Made by a program: the position numbers and the translations under genes | The notes under the pieces: model-generated | What the model was told of the DNA's origin: nothing | Databases searched by the model: none | The model's input: only the letters and a program-made list of their open reading frames with translations | NCBI GenBank assembly: GCA_027310735.1 | Contig: DAIDAH010000125.1 | Span: 1-8,021 of the forward strand | Origin: Methylotenera sp. | Lineage (GTDB): Bacteria > Pseudomonadota > Gammaproteobacteria > Burkholderiales > Methylophilaceae | DNA length: 8,021 bases | Direction: 5' to 3' | Shown: positions 1-5,791 of the stretch, piece after piece | Numbering within the stretch: the stretch's first letter is position 1 | How the letters are laid out: each line of letters starts with the position of its first letter

Positions 1-327
1 GCTTATGCTGGTCGTTATGTGGCGAAAAACATTGTTGCTGCAGGGTTGGCTTCACGTTGCTTGGTGCAAGTAAGTTATGCGATTGGTGTTGCTCGCCCAA
101 CTTCAGTGATGGTTGAAACCTATGGTACAGGTAAAGTCTCGAACGAGGTATTGACGGCTTTGGTGCTGGAGCATTTCGATTTGCGTCCTAAAGGCATTGT
201 TAAAATGCTCGATTTGCTCCGCCCGATCTATGCTAAAACTGCTGCTTACGGCCATTTTGGTCGTGATGAGCCTGAGTTTACATGGGAAGCTACTGATAAG
301 GCTGCAGCATTGAGAGCGTCTATTTAA
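1..327 (+). CDS. metK: S-adenosylmethionine synthetase (MetK), C-terminal part
   Basis: This is the last 108 codons of methionine adenosyltransferase, the cytosolic enzyme that makes S-adenosylmethionine from methionine and ATP. The reading frame is open from base 1, so the start lies outside the window and the gene is partial only because of the window edge. The sequence opens with AYAGRYVAKNIVAAGLA, followed by VQVSYAIGVARP and a TYGTGK motif, all typical of the C-terminal domain of MetK. It then shows the usual LDLLRPIYAKTAAYGHFGR ending, in which the YGHFGR stretch is highly conserved. The stop is TAA. Only 28 nt separate it from the HD-GYP gene downstream and I see no terminator in between, so readthrough into that gene is likely. 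MetK fits the methyl-cycle context, with ahcY and metF further along the same strand. Confidence 0.96.
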   Translation, partial: AYAGRYVAKNIVAAGLASRCLVQVSYAIGVARPTSVMVETYGTGKVSNEVLTALVLEHFDLRPKGIVKMLDLLRPIYAKTAAYGHFGRDEPEFTWEATDKAAALRASI

Positions 328-345
328 GTTAGTAAATATTTATGT

Positions 346-350
346 GGTGA
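346..350 (+). promoter_or_regulatory. Ribosome binding site GGTGA of first HD-GYP gene
   Basis: GGTGA lies 5 nt before ATG 356 and matches the 3' half of the consensus AAGGAGGTGA. It settles the start. A longer in-frame reading from GTG 344 would begin upstream of this site, whereas ATG 356 gives the N-terminus MLKVVST, which aligns exactly with the paralogue starting at 1630. The same ten bases, GTGGTGATTA, precede both genes. Confidence 0.7.
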
Positions 351-355
351 TTAGC

Positions 356-1579
356 ATGTTAAAGGTTGTATCTACCGATCAAGTTCGACTAGGCATGTTC
401 ATCCAGGAGCTGAAAGGTGCTTGGATGGACCACCCATTCTGGAAAAAAGCTTTTAAGCTAGAAGATCTGGCAGATTTAAAAAAGTTACAAGCCAGCGTTA
501 TCAAAGAAGTGGTGATTGATATTGCCAAAGGTCTGGATGTTGCCGAAATGGTTGTCGTGGATGCGCCGCCATTAGAAGTGCCAGAGGTTGCTGTGCCTAA
601 AGATGTAGCGCCAACTACCATCGCTACACCCAAGCTGGCGCGCGTCACTGCCGAAGTGGAAAGGCAACAAGCAAGGAAAGTAATCTCTGCCTCTAAAAAA
701 GCCGTCGTCACCATGTTCAATGAAGCGCGCATGGGTAAAGCCGTCAATGCTGAGGCCGCAAAGCAAGTGGTTGATGATATTGCCGCATCAGTTGCCAGAA
801 ACGAAGGTGCACTGATTAGCTTACTGCGCCTGAAGAATAAAGACGACTATACCTATATGCACTCTGTTGCCGTCTGTGCCATGATGATTGCCTTGGCAAA
901 AGAGCTAGCGTTGACCGAAGATGAAGCTAAAGTGGCTGGTATGGCTGGTTTGTTACATGACTTAGGTAAAGCTGCTATTCCAAATGATGTGCTGAATAAA
1001 CCTGGTGCACTTACTGATGATGAATTTACTTTAGTAAAACTCCACCCTGAGCGTGGTCATGCGCTATTGCTGAAAGCCGAGATTGCTGAGGAGGCTGTGC
1101 TCGATGTGTGCATTCATCATCATGAAAAAATAAATGGCACAGGCTATCCGCACAAGTTAAAGGGTGATGAAATCAGCTTGTTTGCAAAAATGGGCGCAGT
1201 TTGTGATGTCTATGATGCCATTACTTCAAACCGTCCCTATAAAGATGGTTGGGAGCCCGGTGTTTCATTGCAACGCATGGCGCAGTGGGCTGGGCACTTT
1301 GATGATGTTGTATTCAAGGCTTTTGTTAAAAGTATGGGTATCTATCCTATTGGCTCCATGGTCAAGCTCAAGTCTGGGCGCTTAGCTGTTGTGACTGATC
1401 AAAGCCCAAAATCTTTATTAACGCCTATCGTCAAAATTTTCTTTTCGACCAAGGCCAAATCACGAATACCAATTGAAATGCTGGATCTATCTAAGCCCAG
1501 CGCGCAGGACACTATTGTTGGGCATGAAGATCCTATTCTTTGGGGAGTCCATGATATTGATAAGATTTGGAGTTTGTAG
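356..1579 (+). CDS. DUF3391 + HD-GYP protein, predicted cyclic-di-GMP phosphodiesterase (copy 1)
   Basis: A 407-residue cytosolic protein predicted to hydrolyse the second messenger cyclic di-GMP. Residues 1-62 form a DUF3391-type N-terminal domain (VRLGMFI, HPFW, EVVIDIAKGLDV). A linker of about 45 residues rich in Val, Pro and Ala follows. The HD-GYP domain spans about 125-330. Its metal ligands look intact: YMHS in the first helix, HD at 201-202 in LLHDLGK, LHPERGH, HHHE at 254-257, GYP at 263-265, and DVYDAITS with the last ligand Asp. The usual Asp of HHExxDGxGYP is Asn here (KINGTGYP). About 75 further C-terminal residues (GIYPIGSMVKLKSGRLAVV onward) are typical of this family. There is no signal peptide, membrane helix or receiver domain, so the input is unknown. 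It sits between metK and a tandem paralogue and probably shares the metK transcript. The domain call is firm, activity is inferred, and no specific target is visible. Confidence 0.9.
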   Translation: MLKVVSTDQVRLGMFIQELKGAWMDHPFWKKAFKLEDLADLKKLQASVIKEVVIDIAKGLDVAEMVVVDAPPLEVPEVAVPKDVAPTTIATPKLARVTAEVERQQARKVISASKKAVVTMFNEARMGKAVNAEAAKQVVDDIAASVARNEGALISLLRLKNKDDYTYMHSVAVCAMMIALAKELALTEDEAKVAGMAGLLHDLGKAAIPNDVLNKPGALTDDEFTLVKLHPERGHALLLKAEIAEEAVLDVCIHHHEKINGTGYPHKLKGDEISLFAKMGAVCDVYDAITSNRPYKDGWEPGVSLQRMAQWAGHFDDVVFKAFVKSMGIYPIGSMVKLKSGRLAVVTDQSPKSLLTPIVKIFFSTKAKSRIPIEMLDLSKPSAQDTIVGHEDPILWGVHDIDKIWSL

Positions 1580-1618
1580 TTTTGATGGTCACTTTCCAAA
1601 TTGTTAAAACATATTGGT

Positions 1619-1623
1619 GGTGA
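1619..1623 (+). promoter_or_regulatory. Ribosome binding site GGTGA of second HD-GYP gene
   Basis: GGTGA ends 6 nt before ATG 1630 and lies inside the ten-base block GTGGTGATTA (1617-1626), which also precedes the first copy at 344-353. The translation signal was therefore duplicated with the gene or kept under selection. The 50-nt gap between the two genes has no terminator-like hairpin, which favours a shared transcript. Confidence 0.65.
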
Positions 1624-1629
1624 TTACTT

Positions 1630-2814
1630 ATGCTGAAAGTTGTTTCTACTGAGCAAGTCCGTTTAGGAATGTTTATCCGAGAGTTGAAAGGCGCTTGGAT
1701 AGATCATCCTTTCTGGAAAACTTCATTCAAGTTGGATGACCCTTCTGATTTAAAAAAGCTTCAGGCTAGTGTTATCAAAGAAGTTGTTATAGATACTTCT
1801 AAGGGTTTAGATGTCCTGAAGACTAAGCCGTCAATAGTAATGCCTGCGGTAGAGGTGCTGTCAGTTCCAAAACTCGTTCATACCTCCGCAATTGAAGAGC
1901 ATGTGCGAGCTAAAAAAGTGATTGCTGCATCTAAGCAAGCGGTTGTTTCTATGTTCAACGATGTACGTATGGGTAAGGCGGTGAGTACTGAATCTGCGAT
2001 GCAATGCGTAGATGAGATTTCTGCCTCAGTAGCAAGAAATGAAGGTGCGCTGATTAGTTTGTTGCGCCTGAAAAGTAAGGATGATTATACTTACATGCAT
2101 TCGGTAGCCGTGTCAGCTTTAATGGTAGTCTTGGCTAAAGAGTTGGGTTTGTCTGAGTGCGAAGTCAAGCAGGCTGGGTTGGCTGGTTTATTGCACGACA
2201 TCGGTAAAGCCGCGATTCCCATCGATTATCTTAATAAGCCTGGAGCATTAACCGATGAAGAGTTTGCGGTTGTCAGGTTACACCCTGAGCGAGGCTACGA
2301 GTTAATGATGCAGGCGAATATCGCTGATGAAGCGGCGTTAGAGGTCTGTTTGCATCACCATGAGAAAATGAATGGTGAAGGGTATCCGCACCGTTTGCAG
2401 GGCGATGAAATAAGCTTGTTTGCAAAAATGGGCGCAGTTTGTGATGTCTATGATGCAATTACCTCTACCCGTGCTTACAAGGCGAGTTGGGAGCCGAGCC
2501 AGTCTTTGCAACGTATGGCGAAGTGGAGTGATCATTTTGACGATACTGTATTTAAGGCATTTGTGAAAAGTGTGGGAATTTATCCAATAGGTTCTATGGT
2601 TAAGCTCAAGTCTGGACGACTGGCTGTGGTCATTGACCAAAGCCAAAAGTCGTTATTGGCACCAATTGTTAAGGTGTTCTTTTCGATTAAATCAAAGTCA
2701 CGCATACCCATAGAAATTTTGGATTTATCCAAGCCGGGTTTACAGGATGTGGTGGTTGGCTATGAAGATCCTGCACTGTGGGGTGTTCATGATGTTAATA
2801 CGCTCTGGGGCTAG
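1630..2814 (+). CDS. DUF3391 + HD-GYP protein, predicted cyclic-di-GMP phosphodiesterase (copy 2)
   Basis: A 394-residue paralogue of the gene just upstream, roughly three quarters identical by eye. The order is the same: DUF3391 domain at 1-62, a shorter linker with a different sequence, an HD-GYP domain from about residue 112 to 318, and the same C-terminal tail ending WGVHDVNTLWG. The catalytic positions are all kept: YMHS, HD at 189-190, LHPERGY, HHHE at 242-245, GYP at 251-253 and DVYDAITS. Neither copy is an obvious pseudogene. As in copy 1, Asn replaces the usual Asp in the HHE-to-GYP motif (KMNGEGYP). Differences concentrate in the linker, which is 12 residues shorter here, and in a few surface-type substitutions. 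The predicted reaction is cyclic-di-GMP hydrolysis. No terminator is visible in the 35 nt before the ahcY promoter. Confidence 0.9.
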   Translation: MLKVVSTEQVRLGMFIRELKGAWIDHPFWKTSFKLDDPSDLKKLQASVIKEVVIDTSKGLDVLKTKPSIVMPAVEVLSVPKLVHTSAIEEHVRAKKVIAASKQAVVSMFNDVRMGKAVSTESAMQCVDEISASVARNEGALISLLRLKSKDDYTYMHSVAVSALMVVLAKELGLSECEVKQAGLAGLLHDIGKAAIPIDYLNKPGALTDEEFAVVRLHPERGYELMMQANIADEAALEVCLHHHEKMNGEGYPHRLQGDEISLFAKMGAVCDVYDAITSTRAYKASWEPSQSLQRMAKWSDHFDDTVFKAFVKSVGIYPIGSMVKLKSGRLAVVIDQSQKSLLAPIVKVFFSIKSKSRIPIEILDLSKPGLQDVVVGYEDPALWGVHDVNTLWG

Positions 2815-2849
2815 TTTGGTTGTGCTAATCATCGTCGTTTCTTTGCGTA

Positions 2850-2878
2850 TTGGTGGCTAAAAAAATATCGCGTATAAT
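2850..2878 (+). promoter_or_regulatory. Sigma-70-type promoter for the ahcY leader
   Basis: A perfect -10 box TATAAT lies at 2873-2878, and a weak -35 box TTGGTG at 2850-2855 with 17-nt spacing. Transcription would begin about base 2885, one or two bases before the first paired base of the SAH riboswitch. This close fit supports both calls. The -35 matches the consensus at only three of six positions. Confidence 0.65.
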
Positions 2879-2885
2879 TGCGCTC

Positions 2886-2948
2886 TTCCGAGGAGCGTTG
2901 CGAGAGTTTGTCTCCCAGGCTCGGAAAATGTTACAAACGACGCTCACC
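2886..2948 (+). ncRNA. SAH riboswitch aptamer
   Basis: The aptamer senses S-adenosylhomocysteine and is known from SAH-recycling genes of proteobacteria, where ligand binding turns expression on. The conserved blocks are all here: CCGAGGAGCGTTGCGA, CCCAGGCTCGG and ACGCTCACC. By hand, P1 is 2886-2892 with 2920-2926 (seven pairs, TTCCGAG/CTCGGAA). P2 is GAGA 2902-2905 with TCTC 2911-2914, closing a GTTTG loop. The pseudoknot is GAGCG 2893-2897 with CGCTC 2941-2945. P4 is very short, GTT 2930-2932 with AAC 2936-2938. The position directly in front of ahcY, whose enzyme removes SAH, agrees with the known class. Recognition comes from the motif and the manual fold, not from a covariance-model search. 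Confidence 0.93.
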
Positions 2949-2995
2949 ATTATTAACCGTGCCGGACACGGGATATGGGTGAGACGGGCGTTTGT
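2933..2995 (+). promoter_or_regulatory. Candidate riboswitch expression platform: long alternative stem
   Basis: Bases 2933-2948 are complementary to 2978-2995 in three blocks: ACAAACG with CGTTTGT (2989-2995), CG 2941-2942 with CG 2985-2986, and CTCACC 2943-2948 with GGTGAG 2978-2983. That is 15 pairs broken only by a one-base bulge and a small internal loop. It encloses a second hairpin, CCGTG 2957-2961 with CACGG 2967-2971. The 5' arm contains CGCTC, the 3' strand of the aptamer pseudoknot, so this stem and the SAH-bound fold cannot coexist. No T-run follows, so it is not an ordinary intrinsic terminator. How it would reach the ahcY ribosome binding site, about 47 nt further on, is not evident. 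Confidence 0.6.
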
Positions 2996-3041
2996 CATCT
3001 CTAAGTGTAAATACACCCCTTCCCTCCGGTCACACACATTC

Positions 3042-3046
3042 AAGGA
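3042..3046 (+). promoter_or_regulatory. Ribosome binding site AAGGA of ahcY
   Basis: AAGGA directly abuts ATG 3047 with no spacer, which is too close for normal initiation there. It sits 9 nt before the in-frame GTG 3056, an acceptable distance. No other purine-rich Shine-Dalgarno sequence occurs in the preceding 40 nt. The site therefore argues for GTG 3056 as the true start. Confidence 0.55.
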
Positions 3047-4471
3047 ATGAATACTGTGACTGCTGATGTTAAAAATACAAGTAAAGATTATGTGATTGCC
3101 GATATTGGCTTGGCAACATTTGGCCGTAAAGAAATCGCGATTGCCGAAACAGAAATGCCTGGCTTGATGGCTATTCGTGAAGAGTTCTCAAAAGCACAAC
3201 CACTTAAGGGTGCGCGTATTACTGGTAGCTTGCACATGACGATTCAAACTGCCGTACTGATTGAAACCCTAAAAGACTTAGGTGCAGACGTACGTTGGGC
3301 TTCATGCAATATCTACTCTACACAAGACCATGCAGCGGCAGCTATTGCGGCTGGTGGCACACCAGTGTTTGCGATTAAAGGCGAAACGCTGACTGAGTAC
3401 TGGGATTACACACACCGTATTTTTGAGTGGACGGATGGTGGCTACACCAACATGATTTTGGATGATGGTGGCGATGCGACATTGTTATTGCATCTAGGTA
3501 CGCGTGCTGAGAAAGATTTGTCTGTTATTGCCAACCCAAGTTCAGAAGAAGAAATCTGCCTGTTTGATGCAATTAAAGCTAAATTGAAAGTTGATCCAAC
3601 TTGGTACTCAACACGTTTAGCTAAAATTCTAGGTGTCACTGAAGAAACCACGACAGGCGTACATCGTTTGTATCAAATGCATAAAGAAGGCAAGTTAGCT
3701 TTCCCTGCGATTAATGTGAATGACTCAGTTACAAAATCTAAATTTGATAACTTGTATGGCTGTCGTGAATCGTTGGTCGATGCTATCAAGCGTGCCACTG
3801 ACGTAATGATTGCCGGTAAAGTGGCTGTAGTTGCGGGTTATGGCGATGTAGGTAAGGGTTCTGCACAAGCTTTGCGCGCATTGTCTGCTCAAGTATGGGT
3901 GACGGAGATTGACCCAATCTGTGCGCTACAAGCAGCAATGGAGGGCTACCGTGTTGTAACGATGGATTACGCTTGTGAACATGGCGATATTTTTGTGACA
4001 TGTACAGGTAACTACCACGTGATTACACATGACCACATGGCTAAAATGAAAGACCAATCTATCGTTTGTAACATTGGCCATTTCGATAATGAAATTGATG
4101 TAGCCTCACTTGAGAAATACGAATGGGATGAAATCAAGCCACAAGTGGATCATGTGATCTTTCCAGACGGTAAAAAAATTATCTTGCTGGCAAAAGGTCG
4201 CTTGGTGAATCTGGGCTGTGGTACAGGTCACCCAAGCTATGTGATGAGCTCTTCATTTGCAAATCAAACCATTGCGCAAATCGAGTTGTTTACACAAACG
4301 GCTAATTATCCAGTGGGCGTGTATACTTTGCCTAAACACTTGGATGAAAAAGTAGCTGTGTTGCAATTGAAAAAATTGAATGCGCAACTTTCAACATTAA
4401 CCGATGAGCAAGCCGCTTATATCGGTGTGTCGAAACAGGGCCCTTACAAACCAGACACCTATCGTTATTAA
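3047..4471 (+). CDS. ahcY: Adenosylhomocysteinase (SAH hydrolase)
   Basis: A cytosolic NAD-dependent enzyme that splits S-adenosylhomocysteine into adenosine and homocysteine, relieving product inhibition of methyltransferases. It has 474 residues from ATG 3047, or 471 from GTG 3056, the start better spaced from the AAGGA site. Coordinates give the longer form, because MN-type starts are common in relatives. Visible signatures are GSLHMTIQTAVLIETL and NIYSTQDHAAAAI in the substrate domain, DDGGDATLLLH, EETTTGVHRLYQM, and NVNDSVTKSKFDNLYGCRES with the substrate-site Lys. The NAD-binding loop is GYGDVG at 264-269, followed by TEIDPICALQAAMEG, CNIGHFDNEID and the KPDTYRY C-terminus. The length fits bacterial enzymes that carry an insert of about 40 residues relative to the mammalian form. 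Its own promoter and SAH riboswitch precede it, so high SAH should raise expression. The holin-like gene starts 33 nt downstream. Confidence 0.98.
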   Translation: MNTVTADVKNTSKDYVIADIGLATFGRKEIAIAETEMPGLMAIREEFSKAQPLKGARITGSLHMTIQTAVLIETLKDLGADVRWASCNIYSTQDHAAAAIAAGGTPVFAIKGETLTEYWDYTHRIFEWTDGGYTNMILDDGGDATLLLHLGTRAEKDLSVIANPSSEEEICLFDAIKAKLKVDPTWYSTRLAKILGVTEETTTGVHRLYQMHKEGKLAFPAINVNDSVTKSKFDNLYGCRESLVDAIKRATDVMIAGKVAVVAGYGDVGKGSAQALRALSAQVWVTEIDPICALQAAMEGYRVVTMDYACEHGDIFVTCTGNYHVITHDHMAKMKDQSIVCNIGHFDNEIDVASLEKYEWDEIKPQVDHVIFPDGKKIILLAKGRLVNLGCGTGHPSYVMSSSFANQTIAQIELFTQTANYPVGVYTLPKHLDEKVAVLQLKKLNAQLSTLTDEQAAYIGVSKQGPYKPDTYRY

Positions 4472-4504
4472 ATAGTCTATCTTCGTTGAAGTGAAGGAGG
4501 TCTC

Positions 4505-4843
4505 ATGGAATTAATTATTGTATGGGTACTTAACGCGTTATCGCTGTTAGCTGTGACGTATTTGGTGCCGAATATTCAAGTGGCTAACTTTACTACAGCG
4601 CTGATTGCAGCTTTGGTGATTGGCTTAGTCAATATGTTGATTAAGCCAATCTTACTTTTGCTGACACTGCCTATTACGATATTGACGCTGGGACTTTTCA
4701 TTTTTGTGATTAATGGACTGCTGTTTTATGCGGTAGGTAATTTATTGCAAGGTTTCGAAGTGAAAACCTTGTCTTCTGGAATCTTAGGCGCAGTGCTTTA
4801 CAGCATTATTTCTTGGTTGTTGACTTCAATGTTGACTAGATAG
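4505..4843 (+). CDS. Small four-helix membrane protein, phage holin IV-like family (PF04020)
   Basis: A 112-residue, very hydrophobic protein with about four membrane segments at residues 3-22, 28-48, 50-76 and 88-109, and no cleavable signal. The motif around NMLIKPILLLLTLPITILTL, followed by GLFIFVINGLLFYAVG, is characteristic of the PF04020 family (old names DUF360 and YvlD-like). Family members are named after mycobacteriophage-type holins but are widespread chromosomal inner-membrane proteins of unknown role, so lysis activity should not be assumed. Translation signals are strong: AAGGAGG at 4494-4500, four bases before ATG. It lies between ahcY and metF on one strand with short gaps (33 and 51 nt), consistent with an operon, and riboswitch control could extend to it. 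No phage genes are nearby. Confidence 0.88.
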   Translation: MELIIVWVLNALSLLAVTYLVPNIQVANFTTALIAALVIGLVNMLIKPILLLLTLPITILTLGLFIFVINGLLFYAVGNLLQGFEVKTLSSGILGAVLYSIISWLLTSMLTR

Positions 4844-4894
4844 CAAAAATGTTTGAATGAAAATGGCAGGCAATAACAACACGGTCAATGAACT

Positions 4895-5728
4895 ATGATT
4901 AAAAATACCAAGATAAGTTTTGAATTTTTCCCCCCTAAAACTGCAGAAGGTATGCAGAAGTTGCGTGATACACGTGCAAAGCTGGCAAAATTTAAACCAG
5001 AATTCTTCTCGGTTACCTTTGGTGCTGGTGGCTCTACACGTGATAGAACGATGAATACGGTGCTGGAAATTCAGGCCGAAGGTTTTGGTGCCGCGCCGCA
5101 TATTTCCTGCATTTCATCCAGTAAGGAAGAGATTCGTGATTTGTTGCAAGCGTACCAAGCGCATGAAATTAATCGTTTAGTTGCGCTACGCGGCGATATT
5201 CCATCAGGCGAAGTGAGTGCTGGCGATTTTCGTTATGCGGCTGAGCTGGTTGAGTTTATTCGGGCTGAGACTGGTGAGTATTTTCATATTGAGGTTGCAG
5301 CATACCCTGAGTTTCATCCTGAGGCGAGAACGCCTGCAGCAGATTTATTGAATCTAAAACATAAGATGGATGCAGGTGCTAATTCAGCAATTACGCAGTA
5401 TTTTTATAATACGGATGCGTATTTTAGATTTATGGATCAATGCAGTGCCGCTGGCATTAATATTCCAATTATTCCTGGTGTGATGCCAATTTATAACATC
5501 ACGCAATTGGCACGCTTTTCTAGCGTTTGTGGTGCGGAAATTCCGCGTTGGTTAAAAATGCGTCTTGAAGAGTATGGCGACGACATAGCTTCGCTACGTG
5601 CCTTTGGTCTGGATGTAGTGAGTGAGTTATGTGAAACTTTGCAGGCATCAGGCGTGCAAAGTTTGCACTTTTACACACTGAATCAGGCGGGTGTAATCAG
5701 CAATATTCTTGAAAATATTGGGTATTAA
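4895..5728 (+). CDS. metF: 5,10-methylenetetrahydrofolate reductase
   Basis: A cytosolic flavoprotein of 277 residues that reduces 5,10-methylenetetrahydrofolate to 5-methyltetrahydrofolate, the methyl donor for methionine synthesis. The TIM-barrel signatures are in order: ISFEFFPPKT with Glu10, corresponding to the catalytic Glu28 of the E. coli enzyme; VTFGAGGSTRDRT at 40-52; LRGDIPSG with Asp101, corresponding to E. coli Asp120; EVAAYPEFHPEA; DAGANSAITQYFYN; IPIIPGVMPI; and LHFYTLNQAG near the end. The length suits the short bacterial form, which lacks the regulatory domain of eukaryotic MTHFR. The start is chosen from the conserved N-terminus. Its Shine-Dalgarno sequence is poor, with nothing better than a GG in ACGGTCA about 10 nt upstream, so expression may be low or coupled to upstream translation. 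It completes the methyl cycle with ahcY and metK and is probably cotranscribed with the holin-like gene. Confidence 0.97.
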   Translation: MIKNTKISFEFFPPKTAEGMQKLRDTRAKLAKFKPEFFSVTFGAGGSTRDRTMNTVLEIQAEGFGAAPHISCISSSKEEIRDLLQAYQAHEINRLVALRGDIPSGEVSAGDFRYAAELVEFIRAETGEYFHIEVAAYPEFHPEARTPAADLLNLKHKMDAGANSAITQYFYNTDAYFRFMDQCSAAGINIPIIPGVMPIYNITQLARFSSVCGAEIPRWLKMRLEEYGDDIASLRAFGLDVVSELCETLQASGVQSLHFYTLNQAGVISNILENIGY

Positions 5729-5743
5729 GCTAAGAGTATATGA

Positions 5744-5774
5744 ATTAAGGCTCACTCATTGAGCGAGCCTTAAT
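5744..5774. terminator. Perfect hairpin after metF, possible terminator
   Basis: ATTAAGGCTC (5744-5753) pairs perfectly with GAGCCTTAAT (5765-5774). Above one A-C mismatch, CTC 5755-5757 pairs with GAG 5761-5763 around an ATT loop. It lies 16 nt past the metF stop. No T-run follows on either strand, so it may act as an mRNA 3'-end stabiliser or an inefficient terminator in series with the next hairpin. Confidence 0.55.
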
Positions 5775-5791
5775 AGTACTAACAAATTGTT

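Larger units (their letters stand above)
344..2814 (+). repeat. Tandem gene duplication (two HD-GYP units)
   Basis: Two direct copies of a roughly 1.2-kb unit, each a ten-base leader (GTGGTGATTA) plus a DUF3391/HD-GYP gene. The proteins align without gaps except in the interdomain linker and the last residue. Most synonymous positions have diverged, so the duplication is old. An exception is an exact 44-nt match (1175-1218 with 2413-2456). No inverted repeats, transposase or target duplication accompany the unit. Confidence 0.85.

Noticed and set aside
344..355. An upstream GTG start for the first HD-GYP gene
   Set aside because: GTG 344 precedes the GGTGA site and adds MVIS, which has no counterpart in the paralogue. 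ATG 356 has correct spacing and aligns with ATG 1630.
379..747. A 122-codon open frame on the minus strand within the first HD-GYP gene
   Set aside because: It is low-complexity and Thr/Ser/Ala-rich, as expected for the complement of Val/Ala/Lys-rich coding sequence. It has no ribosome binding site and no domain.
1582..1610. A possible promoter between the two HD-GYP genes (TTGATG, then TAAAAC)
   Set aside because: The -10 match is poor, and AT-rich gaps give such hits easily. The short gap without a terminator favours cotranscription.
2850..3050. A 66-codon open frame on the plus strand ahead of ahcY
   Set aside because: It runs through the promoter, the SAH aptamer and the alternative stem, begins within the -35 region, and has no ribosome binding site. 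The sequence is explained by RNA structure.
4505..4843. A prophage remnant, suggested by the holin-like protein
   Set aside because: No endolysin, integrase, attachment repeats or phage structural genes are nearby. The family is commonly chromosomal and here sits within a metabolic gene run.
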